Positions 22,285 through 29,805 of a stretch of DNA of 64,000 bases are shown here, piece after piece; the first letter of the stretch is position 1; every line of letters starts with the position of its first letter. A program made the position numbers and the translations under genes. The notes beneath the pieces are model-generated. The model was not told the DNA's origin. It saw only the letters and a list, made by a program, of their open reading frames with translations, and searched no databases. This stretch comes from Desertimonas flava. GTDB lineage: Bacteria; Actinomycetota; Acidimicrobiia; Acidimicrobiales; Ilumatobacteraceae. Location: assembly GCF_003426815.1 (NCBI RefSeq), contig NZ_QKYK01000002.1, positions 310,001 to 374,000 on the forward strand, in the 5' to 3' direction.

Positions 22285-23550
22285 TCACACCCGCAGGGCG
22301 TCGGCGGGGTCGAGACGAGCGGCCCGGATGGCGGGGGAGACGCCCGCCACCAGGCCGACGGCGAGCGCCGCCGCGGCGCCGCCGGCGAGGGCGCTGACGG
22401 GCACGTCGACGAGCCAGCCCTGGCTGCGGGCGTAGGCCGCGGTCACGCCGGCCCCCAGCGACACCCCGGCGATGCCGCCGAGGGTGGCGAGCATTCCCGC
22501 CTCGGCGAGGAACTGGCCGGCGATGTGCAGCCGCTTGGCTCCGAGGGCCCGACGCACCCCGATCTCGTTGCGCCGTTCGAGCACGGAGATGACCATCACG
22601 TTCGTGATGCCGACGCCGCCGACGACGAGTGCCACGCCGCCGAGGCCGAGGAGCAGCGTCTGCAGGGCCTCGTCCGTCTTGGCCCGAGCCTCGAGGGCAT
22701 CGGAGGGTCGGGACACGTCGACCTCCGACGGTGCGTCCGGGCGGATCGACCGGGCGAGGACGGCCCGCACGTTCTCCACCTGTTCGGGGGTGGTCCTCAC
22801 GTACAGCGTCGACGGTGACCGTGTCGTCTCGAAGAGCTCCTCGGCGATCGGGTAGCCGATCAGGGCTGCCGAGTCGAGCTCGGGAGCGAGCGGAACGTCG
22901 TCGAGGATCCCGATGACGGCGAACCACCCGCCGCCGATGTACACGCGCGGGTTGCCGTCGAGACTGCGGATACCGAGCCGCTGCGCGGCCTTGGCGCCGA
23001 GCACGACGGTCGGGACGTCCTCGCTGGCGGCGTCGAGGAATCGCCCGTCGGTCAACTCGGCGCCGGTGGCGGCGAGCGTACCGAGGTCGGACGCGAGGAC
23101 CTGGATGCCGCTGGTGATGCTGCTGTCGACCGCGTCGGTGCGGCGTGCCGTGGCATCGACACCCGTGATGCCGGCGGTCACGGTGACCGGCCCGATGCGC
23201 CCGGCCATGCCACGGGCCTGCTCTGGGAGGGTGACGTCCTCGCCGAACATCGTCCGACCCGGCGCGACCCGCAGCAGGTCGGTGCCCAGTGCATCGATCT
23301 CGGCGATCAGATCGGCCTTGCTCGACGACGAGATCCCGACGACGGCGACCATCGCGGCGATCCCGATGGCGATGCCGAGTGCGGTCAGCGCCGTTCGCAG
23401 CCTGCGGATCCGCAGCCCGATGACCCCCACCCGGGCCAGGTCGCCTGGGCGAAGATGGGAGCGGTCGCCTGGGCGAAGGTGGGAGCGGTCGCCTGGGCGA
23501 AGATGGCCGCCCGAAGTCGGGCCCGCGGAGCGGTGTCGGCGGATCCTCAT
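22285..23550 (-). CDS. MacB-type ABC transporter permease with N-terminal 8-residue repeat
   Basis: This 421-residue permease of the FtsX/MacB type has one helix near residues 50-70 (LRTALTALGIAIGIAAMVAVVG) and a large extracytoplasmic domain to about 295. Three C-terminal helices include LLLGLGGVALVVGGVGITNVMVISV, and the conserved VLERRNEIGVRRALGAKR loop follows that first helix. It should work with the adjacent ATPase and adaptor to push substrates out of the envelope. Its N-terminal cytoplasmic tail contains three copies of an eight-residue unit (RSHLRPGD) from a 24-bp DNA repeat, which is not a family feature. The start overlaps the ATPase stop (ATGA at 23547-23550). The operon order is lipoprotein, adaptor, ATPase, permease. 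Confidence 0.92.
   Translation of the reverse strand: MRIRRHRSAGPTSGGHLRPGDRSHLRPGDRSHLRPGDLARVGVIGLRIRRLRTALTALGIAIGIAAMVAVVGISSSSKADLIAEIDALGTDLLRVAPGRTMFGEDVTLPEQARGMAGRIGPVTVTAGITGVDATARRTDAVDSSITSGIQVLASDLGTLAATGAELTDGRFLDAASEDVPTVVLGAKAAQRLGIRSLDGNPRVYIGGGWFAVIGILDDVPLAPELDSAALIGYPIAEELFETTRSPSTLYVRTTPEQVENVRAVLARSIRPDAPSEVDVSRPSDALEARAKTDEALQTLLLGLGGVALVVGGVGITNVMVISVLERRNEIGVRRALGAKRLHIAGQFLAEAGMLATLGGIAGVSLGAGVTAAYARSQGWLVDVPVSALAGGAAAALAVGLVAGVSPAIRAARLDPADALRV
23439..23510. repeat. three in-frame 24-bp tandem repeats in the permease gene
   Basis: Copies at 23439-23462, 23463-23486 and 23487-23510 differ by only a few bases. They preserve the reading frame and encode a repeated RSHLRPGD unit in the cytoplasmic N-terminus. 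Near identity suggests recent slippage, and copy number may vary between strains. Confidence 0.9.
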
Positions 23551-24236
23551 GCCGCACTCCGTTCGTCGGTGACGATGCGTCCGTCGAGGATGGACACCAC
23601 GCGCGGCGCCTGGCGAGCGATGTCGCGGTCGTGCGTGATGAGCACAATCGTCCGCCCGGCCCGGTGGAGATCGACCAGCAGCTGCATGATGGCGGCGCTC
23701 GTCCGCGAGTCGAGGTTCCCCGTCGGTTCGTCGGCGAGGATGATCGAAGGGTCGCCGACGAGGGCCCGGGCGATGCCGACGCGTTGGCGTTCGCCACCGG
23801 ACAGCTGTCCCGGCTTGTGGTCGCCCCGGTCGGCCAGCCCGACGCGTTCGAGCGCCTCGTTGGCCCGGCGGATTCGTTCCCGGCGCGACGCGCCGGTGTA
23901 CAGCAGTCCGTCGGCGACGTTCTCCCTGGCCGTCATGCCGGCGACGAGGTGGAACTGCTGGAACACGAATCCGATGCGCCGGCCGCGCAGCGCGGTGAGC
24001 CGCGAGTCGCGCAGGCGGCTGATGTCGCCGCCGTCGATACGAACCGAGCCGGTCGTCGGCCGGTGCAGGGCGCCGACGACGTTCATCAGCGTCGATTTGC
24101 CGGAGCCGGACGGTCCGACGATCACGACGAACTCGCCGGCCTCGACGGCGAGGTCGACGCCGTCGAGCGCCCTGATCGGTGGTGTGCCTCCGTAGTGCTT
24201 GGTCACCGCGGACAGCTCGAGCACGGGGACGGTCAT
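23547..24236 (-). CDS. MacB/LolD-type ABC transporter ATPase
   Basis: This 229-residue ATPase has Walker A GPSGSGKST (about 40-48), Q-loop FQQFHLVAGMTARENV, signature QLSGGERQRVGIARAL, Walker B IILADEPTGNLD and H-loop ITHDRD. This is the classic MacB/LolD/FtsE group, in which the ATPase drives a mechanotransmission permease. The start overlaps the adaptor gene's stop by four bases (24233-24236) and its own stop overlaps the permease start, so translation is coupled throughout. Confidence 0.95.
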   Translation of the reverse strand: MTVPVLELSAVTKHYGGTPPIRALDGVDLAVEAGEFVVIVGPSGSGKSTLMNVVGALHRPTTGSVRIDGGDISRLRDSRLTALRGRRIGFVFQQFHLVAGMTARENVADGLLYTGASRRERIRRANEALERVGLADRGDHKPGQLSGGERQRVGIARALVGDPSIILADEPTGNLDSRTSAAIMQLLVDLHRAGRTIVLITHDRDIARQAPRVVSILDGRIVTDERSAA

Positions 24237-25315
24237 GACGGGATCACCACCTCGGCGCCTTCGGCGAGCTCTTCGGTGGTGCCGCTGACCTCGACGCGGC
24301 CGTCGGCGAACGTGCCGATGTCGACGCCGACGAGACGGGTGCCGGTCGCGTCCTTCAGCTCGAGGGCGTACCCGCCGTCGGCGACGGCGAGCAGGGCCTC
24401 GACCGGCACGGTGAGCACCCCTTCGGCCTCGGTCACGCCGACGAGCACATCGACCGGTGTGCCCGTGGACAGGGCTTCGGCAACGGCCGGGTCGTCGATG
24501 CTCACCTCCACCGGGATCGTGGTGGTGCCCTGCTCATCGGTCGTCGCCTCACCCACGTCGGTCACCGTGGCGGGTACCTCGGTCCCGTCACTGAGCTCGA
24601 CGGTGACCGCGTCGCCGGCTTCGAGGAGGCCGGCGTCGTCGGCGTCGAGATCGATGCTGACGATCGGTGTCACGCTGGTCACCTCGATCTCGGCGTCGCT
24701 GCTCGCCTGGCCGACCACGCCGCCGACGTCGGCCACGCGCACCGTGCCGTCGATGAAGACGATCTCGCCGAGGTCGATCACGCCGTCGTCATCTTGCCCG
24801 TGGTCCTCCTGGAACGCCTTGACCGCCGCGGTGGTCGCGCTCGTCCAGTCGTCATCGACGGTGACATCGTGCTCCGCGGCGTAGCCGAGGGTGGCCAGCA
24901 TCTGCTCGACCTGCAGGACGTCCGGGCCGTCCTCGACGCCGCCCGACAGCTCGCGCCAGAGCGGAACCGCGCCGTCGGCGGCGATCACGGGCTGACCGTT
25001 GACCTCGGCGATCACGTCGCCGGCCGAGATCTCGTCGCCTGCCGTGGGCAGCTTGGTGAGCGTTCCCTCGAGCACGAGGACGAGCGGTGACGCGTCGCCG
25101 TACCCGGTGGTCCCGTCGAGCTCCTCGTTGCGCACGAGATCCTGACGCGTGATCGGCGTGAACGAGAGTCCGGCCAGGGCCGCGCCGCCGTCGCCGCCGT
25201 CGACCTCCGTGTCGGCGGACGCGCCCTCACCGGTGCCCCCGGCGATCAGGAAGCCGGCGGCGGTCGCGGCCCCGAGAGCGACGACGGCTCCGCCGGCGAT
25301 CACCGCTCGCTTCAT
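24233..25315 (-). CDS. periplasmic-adaptor (HlyD/MacA-like) protein with peptidoglycan-binding domain
   Basis: This 360-residue protein has an N-terminal signal-anchor (VIAGGAVVALGAATAAGFLIAGG) and an extracytoplasmic body. A lipoyl-like half motif (TLTKLPTAGDEISAGDVIAEVNGQPVI) is followed by a peptidoglycan-binding type 1 repeat (GPDVLQVEQMLATLGYAAEHDVTVDDDWTSATTAAVKAFQEDHG). Beta-barrel domains then include TVPVEALLAVADGGYALEL, the usual end of MacA-type adaptors. The PG-binding insertion suits a Gram-positive wall. The body is very acidic. ATG 25315 shares one base with the stop of the lipoprotein gene. Confidence 0.88.
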   Translation of the reverse strand: MKRAVIAGGAVVALGAATAAGFLIAGGTGEGASADTEVDGGDGGAALAGLSFTPITRQDLVRNEELDGTTGYGDASPLVLVLEGTLTKLPTAGDEISAGDVIAEVNGQPVIAADGAVPLWRELSGGVEDGPDVLQVEQMLATLGYAAEHDVTVDDDWTSATTAAVKAFQEDHGQDDDGVIDLGEIVFIDGTVRVADVGGVVGQASSDAEIEVTSVTPIVSIDLDADDAGLLEAGDAVTVELSDGTEVPATVTDVGEATTDEQGTTTIPVEVSIDDPAVAEALSTGTPVDVLVGVTEAEGVLTVPVEALLAVADGGYALELKDATGTRLVGVDIGTFADGRVEVSGTTEELAEGAEVVIPS

Positions 25316-26028
25316 CAGCCGGCCTCCTCGACGGCGAGCGCCGGCAACGCGCCGCCCTCTTGACCGCACGCCTCGCTGGCCTCGGCGAACTCCTCGTCGG
25401 ACCGCGGACCGGCCCCTTCGTCGTTCGGGCCGCCGACCTGGATGGACACACCACCGTCCTCGCCGAACTCGGGGTCGGGCATGTCGATGCCGTGATCACG
25501 CATGCACTGGGCGAACTCGAGCATCTGCTCCTGCATCTCGGCCTGCCGCTCGGGGTCGACCTCGATGTTGCTCCGGGCCGCTTCCATGAAGTGCTCACAC
25601 GCCTCGTGGGCGGCCTCGTACTCCTCGGGATCGGGACCTTCGCCGGCGGCGGCGCCCATCGACATCATCATCCCGCCGTCCTCGGTGAACTCGGGATCCG
25701 GCATGTCCACGCCGTTGTCGCGCATGCATGCGGCGTAGTCGAGCATCGCCTCCTGGGGATCCGACGATGGACCGCTGGTGTCCGCCGGAGCCGATGCCAC
25801 CGCGCCATCACCGGACGCAGTGACGGCGTCGGGCTCGACGGTGCCGGTGTCGTCGTCCGTGGACGTCGTGGTGGGCACCAGCGTGGTCGTCGGCGCGGGC
25901 GCGGTGGTCGGGGGAAGCGTGGCGACCCCGCCGCCGGCGGAGGGGTCGCCGTCGCCACCGCACGCGGCGAGGGCGGCGACGGCGACGACGGGGAGGGCGA
26001 GCAGGCAGATCGGGCGGCGTGTTCTCAT
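25315..26028 (-). CDS. lipoprotein with duplicated CMRxxGxDMPDPEF motif
   Basis: This 237-residue secreted lipoprotein has a signal peptide and lipobox AALAAC at about residues 17-22, then a Thr/Pro linker. Two similar modules follow: MLDYAACMRDNGVDMPDPEFTEDGG and MLEFAQCMRDHGIDMPDPEFGEDGG. Each is followed by an EACEHF or EACGQE element, so each has a Cys pair. The motif occurs in actinobacterial proteins near MacB-type exporters, but I know of no function. One Met-rich stretch (GGMMMSMG) could bind metal, which is speculation. It is the first gene of the exporter operon. CACGGT six bases before ATG 26028 suggests a leaderless start. Four CTGAGA repeats lie just upstream. Confidence 0.85.
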   Translation of the reverse strand: MRTRRPICLLALPVVAVAALAACGGDGDPSAGGGVATLPPTTAPAPTTTLVPTTTSTDDDTGTVEPDAVTASGDGAVASAPADTSGPSSDPQEAMLDYAACMRDNGVDMPDPEFTEDGGMMMSMGAAAGEGPDPEEYEAAHEACEHFMEAARSNIEVDPERQAEMQEQMLEFAQCMRDHGIDMPDPEFGEDGGVSIQVGGPNDEGAGPRSDEEFAEASEACGQEGGALPALAVEEAG

Positions 26029-26051
26029 GACGCCACCGTGTCGAAACGGTG

Positions 26052-26089
26052 CTGAGAGACCTCTGAGAGCAGCTGAGAAGACCCTGAGA
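26052..26089. promoter_or_regulatory. four helically phased CTGAGA direct repeats (OmpR-type regulator site)
   Basis: CTGAGA occurs at 26052, 26063, 26073 and 26084, spaced 11, 10 and 11 bases, one helical turn each. That is the arrangement bound by OmpR/PhoB-type regulators. The block lies between the exporter operon (start 26028, minus) and the OmpR-type regulator gene (start 26132, plus), so it can control both. Confidence 0.75.
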
Positions 26090-26119
26090 AGGGGTTCCGT
26101 CTCGGTCCGCGCCTCGTCA

Positions 26120-26125
26120 GACTCT
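26120..26125 (+). promoter_or_regulatory. -10 hexamer of the response regulator promoter
   Basis: GACTCT ends six bases before ATG 26132, placing the transcript start on the ATG. The CTGAGA block would then span about -80 to -43, a usual activator position. Confidence 0.4.
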
Positions 26126-26131
26126 TGCTTC

Positions 26132-26812
26132 ATGCGAGTGCTGCTGGTCGAGGACGAGGTGCGCCTGGCGGGCGCGATCAGTCGCGGCCTGCGGGCCGAG
26201 GGGTTCGAGGTGGACGTGGCCAACAGTGGAACCGACGGCTTGTGGCGCGCCCGGGAGAACGCCTACGCGGCGATCGTGCTCGACATCCTGCTGCCCGGCC
26301 TCAACGGCTACGCCCTGTGCCGGGAGCTGCGCACGGAGGGCAATCGCACGCCGGTGTTGATGCTGACGGCGAAGATCGGGGAGCACGACGAAGCCGAGGG
26401 CCTCGATCTCGGCGCCGACGACTTCCTGCGCAAGCCGTTCAGCTTCGTCGTCCTCGTCGCTCGCCTGCGGGCCTTGATCCGCAGGGCGTCGAACGCGCCC
26501 GATGGGGTCATCACCGTCGGCGACCTCAGCGTCGACCCGACCAAGCGGCGCTGCTGGCGCGGCCCGAGTGAGGTGGTGTTGACGGCGCGGGAGTTCGATC
26601 TGTTGGTGGCGCTCGCCCGCCGTGACGGGGGCGTGGCCACGAAGGCCGAGCTGCTGACCGAGGTGTGGGGCTTCGAGTTCGCGGGCGACGAGAACATCGT
26701 CGAGGTGTACGTCGGGTACCTGCGCTCGAAGGTCGACCGTCCCTTCGCCCGCACCAGCCTCCAGACGGTGCGCACCGTGGGCTACCGGCTCGTCGACGAC
26801 GTGGCGGCGTGA
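26132..26812 (+). CDS. OmpR-family response regulator
   Basis: This 226-residue regulator has a receiver domain (1-115) with VEDE, phosphoacceptor Asp51 in AAIVLDILLPGLNG, Thr in LMLTAK and Lys in FLRKPFSF. A C-terminal winged helix follows (130-226, LTAREFDLLVALARRDGGVATKAELLTEVWG...VEVYVGYLRSKVDRPF...TVRTVGYRL). It is phosphorylated by the kinase encoded next (GTGA overlap). The repeated CTGAGA sites upstream are its most likely target. They would link it to the MacB-type exporter on the other strand and to its own expression. Confidence 0.95.
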   Translation: MRVLLVEDEVRLAGAISRGLRAEGFEVDVANSGTDGLWRARENAYAAIVLDILLPGLNGYALCRELRTEGNRTPVLMLTAKIGEHDEAEGLDLGADDFLRKPFSFVVLVARLRALIRRASNAPDGVITVGDLSVDPTKRRCWRGPSEVVLTAREFDLLVALARRDGGVATKAELLTEVWGFEFAGDENIVEVYVGYLRSKVDRPFARTSLQTVRTVGYRLVDDVAA

Positions 26813-28272
26813 CGGTGGCGCTCGGTCCGCTCCGGCGTGCACTCCACCGTGCTCGGGCCTCCGTCCGCCTGCGCGTGACCCTGCTGGCGGCCGGTGCCTT
26901 CGCCGTCACGTTCTTCATCGCCGCGGCCATCCTCCTGCGGTCGCTCGAGAACGGCCTGGTCGACGATCTCCGGGAATCCAACTCGACGGCCCTGGAGGCC
27001 GAGGCGGCGTCGCTCCAGGCGACTGCGGCGCTGCCACCCGATGTCGATGTCGTGCGCCGCACGGACGGCATCACCGTCGCCCAGTGGCTCGATCCCAGCA
27101 GCGGTCGCCGGATCACGTACCTCCTGCCGTCCGGGTATGCGCCCGGGGACGCCGCGGCGGTCATCCTCGGGGAGGCCCGACCCGTGCAACCGTCGGCCGC
27201 CCTCACGCTGATGGCCTCCGGCGATGCGTCGTGGTCCGACACCGTGGCGACCACGCGGGTTGCCGGCAGCGGCGTACTCGCCACGTTCTCGCCGCTCGCC
27301 GACGTGCGTGACGCGATCGCCCGGACGACAAGTCTGCTGTGGGCCGTGGGTCCGGCCCTGGTCGCCCTCGTGGCCGGCCTCGCCTGGATGCTGGCGGGGC
27401 GGGCGCTGCGTCCCGTCCGGCTGATGACGCGGCGGGTGAGCGAGATCGGGTCGCACTCGTTGCACGAGCGGGTCGCCGATCCCGGCTCGACCGACGAGAT
27501 CGCCGAGCTGGCCCGGACGATGAACGAGATGCTCGGCCGGCTCGATGCCGCCAACGAGTCGAGCCGGCGGCTGGTGTCGGACGCCTCCCACGAGCTGCGC
27601 ACCCCGATCGCCGTGATGCGCACCGAGCTCGAGGTGGCCGCCAGGGAGTCGGAGGCGGGGGCCGGCGACTGGTCGGCGACGAGCGGGGTCTTGCTCGGGG
27701 AGCTCGATCGACTCGCCGCCATGGTGGATGATCTTCTCCTGCTTGCGCGCGGCGAGGAGCGAGCCGCAGGGAGCCGGCCAGCCGACGTCGTCGACGTCGT
27801 CGACCTCGGGCACGAAGCCGGGGCCCGCCGGTACCGGGCGGACGTCGAGATCGCGGTGGTCGTCGATCCGGAGGTGACCGACGCGACGGTCGACGGCGAT
27901 CGCGCCGCGCTGGTCCGGGCGCTCGATCACCTCGTGTCCAACGCCGCGCGGAGCGCCGCGTCCAGGGTGGAGGTGCGGATCGAAACGGGTGCCGGGGCGA
28001 TGGTGGCGCTGCACGTCGACGACGACGGGCCGGGGATCCCGGTCGAGCAGCGCTCGCTCGTGGTGCAACGGTTCGTCCGGATGGACGAGGGGCGCAGCCG
28101 GGATGCCGGGGGCGCGGGGCTGGGTCTCGCCGTGGCCAGCGAGGTGGCTGCGGTCCACGATGGGCGCCTGGAGATCGACGACTCCCCGCTCGGAGGAGCG
28201 CGCGTGTCGATACTGCTCCCCGTTGGTAGGGCTCGTTCTGCGACGATGGGTGGCGATGCAGATCACCGCTGA
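26809..28272 (+). CDS. HAMP-domain sensor histidine kinase
   Basis: This 487-residue membrane kinase has one helix near 20-45 (LRVTLLAAGAFAVTFFIAAAILL) and an extracytoplasmic sensor to about 165. A second helix (LLWAVGPALVALVAGLAWMLAG) leads to a HAMP linker with the RPVRLMTRRVSEIG start. HisKA follows (LVSDASHELRTPIAVMRTELEVAA), then HATPase (LVRALDHLVSNAARSAA, VDDDGPGIPV, GGAGLGLAVASEVA). The G2 box and the phosphoacceptor His are intact. Its signal is probably an envelope stress relieved by the exporter opposite, which is inference from position. The last 17 bases overlap the MOSC gene. Confidence 0.93.
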   Translation: MTVALGPLRRALHRARASVRLRVTLLAAGAFAVTFFIAAAILLRSLENGLVDDLRESNSTALEAEAASLQATAALPPDVDVVRRTDGITVAQWLDPSSGRRITYLLPSGYAPGDAAAVILGEARPVQPSAALTLMASGDASWSDTVATTRVAGSGVLATFSPLADVRDAIARTTSLLWAVGPALVALVAGLAWMLAGRALRPVRLMTRRVSEIGSHSLHERVADPGSTDEIAELARTMNEMLGRLDAANESSRRLVSDASHELRTPIAVMRTELEVAARESEAGAGDWSATSGVLLGELDRLAAMVDDLLLLARGEERAAGSRPADVVDVVDLGHEAGARRYRADVEIAVVVDPEVTDATVDGDRAALVRALDHLVSNAARSAASRVEVRIETGAGAMVALHVDDDGPGIPVEQRSLVVQRFVRMDEGRSRDAGGAGLGLAVASEVAAVHDGRLEIDDSPLGGARVSILLPVGRARSATMGGDADHR

Positions 28273-28807
28273 CTTCGACGCCGACACGGCCTTCGCCGAC
28301 ATCGCCGCCTCGCCGACCGACCGTGGCGTGCTCGAGCTGATCGTGCGCCGCCCGGAGATCGACCAGCGAGAGATCCTCGAGGTGGGCGAGCTGTCCCTCG
28401 AGACCGGTCTGGTCGGCGACAGCTGGTCGCGCCGGCCGAGCAGCCGCACGCCCGATCGGTCGCCGCATCCCGACATGCAGCTCAACATCATCAACGCCCG
28501 GCTGTCGCGGATCGTGGCCGGTGACGATGCCGACCGCCGGGCGCTCGCCGGTGACCAGTTGCACGTCGACCTCGATCTCGGACCGGAGAACCTGCCGCCG
28601 GGCACCCGTCTGGCGATCGGCTCGGCCGTCATCGAGATCACCGATCAGCCGCACAGGGGGTGCGCCAAGTTCGCCGCCCGCTTCGGCGCCGACGCCCTGC
28701 GCTTTGTGAACACCGGCCGCGGCAGCGAGATGCGCCTCCGCGGTGTCAACGCCAAGGTGGTCGTGCCCGGCACGATCACCGCAGGCGCCCTCATCACCAA
28801 GCTCTGA
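28256..28807 (+). CDS. MOSC-domain protein
   Basis: This 183-residue MOSC protein is related to the C-terminal part of molybdenum cofactor sulfurase and YiiM-type reductases. Visible are LSLETGLVGDSWSRRPS, MQLNIINARLSRIVAG, DQLHVDLDLGPENLPPGTRLAIGSAVIEIT, and the cysteine motif HRGCAKFAARFG that would carry sulfur or cofactor. N-terminal residues are reduced, so it is a single-domain form. ATG 28256 overlaps the kinase 3' end by 17 bases; a GTG at 28250 is possible. A complex hairpin follows its stop. The in vivo reaction is not known. Confidence 0.85.
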   Translation: MQITADFDADTAFADIAASPTDRGVLELIVRRPEIDQREILEVGELSLETGLVGDSWSRRPSSRTPDRSPHPDMQLNIINARLSRIVAGDDADRRALAGDQLHVDLDLGPENLPPGTRLAIGSAVIEITDQPHRGCAKFAARFGADALRFVNTGRGSEMRLRGVNAKVVVPGTITAGALITKL

Positions 28808-28819
28808 CCCCCACAAAAA

Positions 28820-28901
28820 CCCGATTCTCAGCCGTCTGTGGTTGCGTTTCTGCAACCACAGCAGCACAGGAATCGGTCGAGCCGAGGAGCGGAGAATCGG
28901 G
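28820..28901 (+). terminator. nested hairpins after the MOSC gene
   Basis: The inner stem is CTGTGGTTGC (28836-28845) paired with 28852-28861, six-base loop GTTTCT: ten perfect pairs. The outer arms CCCGATTCTC (28820-28829) and GAGAATCGGG (28892-28901) pair around it. It begins 13 bases after the MOSC stop and ends 17 bases before the aguB promoter hexamer. Confidence 0.65.
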
Positions 28902-28917
28902 GATCGGCGGGCCGCCG

Positions 28918-28923
28918 TACAGT
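28918..28923 (+). promoter_or_regulatory. -10 hexamer of aguB-aguA promoter
   Basis: TACAGT ends six bases before ATG 28930. There is no Shine-Dalgarno sequence, so a leaderless message starting at the ATG is likely. Confidence 0.45.
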
Positions 28924-28929
28924 GGCGAC

Positions 28930-29805
28930 ATGGAGCTGACGGTGGCCGCGGTGCAGATGGCGATGGTCGACGACGTGGCCGGGAACGTGGCCACGGCCGA
29001 GCGCCTCGTCCGGGACGCAGCGCACGCCGGGGCCCGGGTGATCCTCGTCCCCGAGCTGTTCGAGGGTCCCTACTTCTGCAAGGACATGCTGCCCGAGCAC
29101 TTCGCCAGGGCGGTCCCGGTCGACGGGCACCCGACCGTCGAGCACTTCGCCAAGGTCGCCGCCGAGCTCGACGTCGTGTTGCCGTTGAGCATCTACGAGC
29201 GGGCCAACAACGCCACGTACAACAGCGTCGTGATGGTCGACGCCGACGGCTCGGTGCTCGGCACGTACCGCAAGTCGCACCTCCCCGACGGACCGGGGTA
29301 CACCGAGAAGTACTACTTCAATCCCGGTGACACCGGCTTCCGGGTGTGGCCGACGAGGTACGGCCGGATCGGTGTGGGCATCTGTTGGGACCAGTGGTTC
29401 CCGGAGTCCGCCCGGTGCATGGCGCTGCTCGGCGCCGACGTGCTGTTCTACCCCACGGCGATCGGGAGCGAGCCCCCCGACCCGGACTGGGACTCGAGTG
29501 GACACTGGCAGCGGGTGATGCAGGGCCACGCCGGCGCCAACCTCACCCCGCTCGTCGCCGCCAACCGCATCGGTCACGAGGCCGGCGAGACGACGTCGAT
29601 CACGTTCTACGGGTCGTCGTTCATCGCCGACCCCACCGGCGCCAAGGTCGCAGAGGCGTCCCGCGACGCCGAGGGTGTGATCACCGCGACGTTCGACCTC
29701 GACGCCGTCCGGGCGATGCGTCACTCGTGGGGCCTGTTCCGCGACCGCCGTCCCGACCTCTACGGCCCGCTCCTCACCCTCGACGGCACCACGGCGCAAC
29801 CATGA
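28930..29805 (+). CDS. aguB: N-carbamoylputrescine amidase
   Basis: This 291-residue nitrilase-superfamily enzyme hydrolyses N-carbamoylputrescine to putrescine, CO2 and ammonia, the last step of the agmatine route. The catalytic triad is visible: Glu in ILVPELFEGPYFCKD (about 43), Lys in YRKSHLPDGPGYTEKYYF and Cys in GVGICWDQWFPESAR. Family-typical stretches are AADVLFYPTAIG-like (GADVLFYPTAIGSEP), VAANRIG and TFYGSSFIADPTG. Length and motifs match plant and bacterial AguB. The stop overlaps the aguA start (ATGA), so the two enzymes of the pathway are made together. Confidence 0.95.
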   Translation: MELTVAAVQMAMVDDVAGNVATAERLVRDAAHAGARVILVPELFEGPYFCKDMLPEHFARAVPVDGHPTVEHFAKVAAELDVVLPLSIYERANNATYNSVVMVDADGSVLGTYRKSHLPDGPGYTEKYYFNPGDTGFRVWPTRYGRIGVGICWDQWFPESARCMALLGADVLFYPTAIGSEPPDPDWDSSGHWQRVMQGHAGANLTPLVAANRIGHEAGETTSITFYGSSFIADPTGAKVAEASRDAEGVITATFDLDAVRAMRHSWGLFRDRRPDLYGPLLTLDGTTAQP

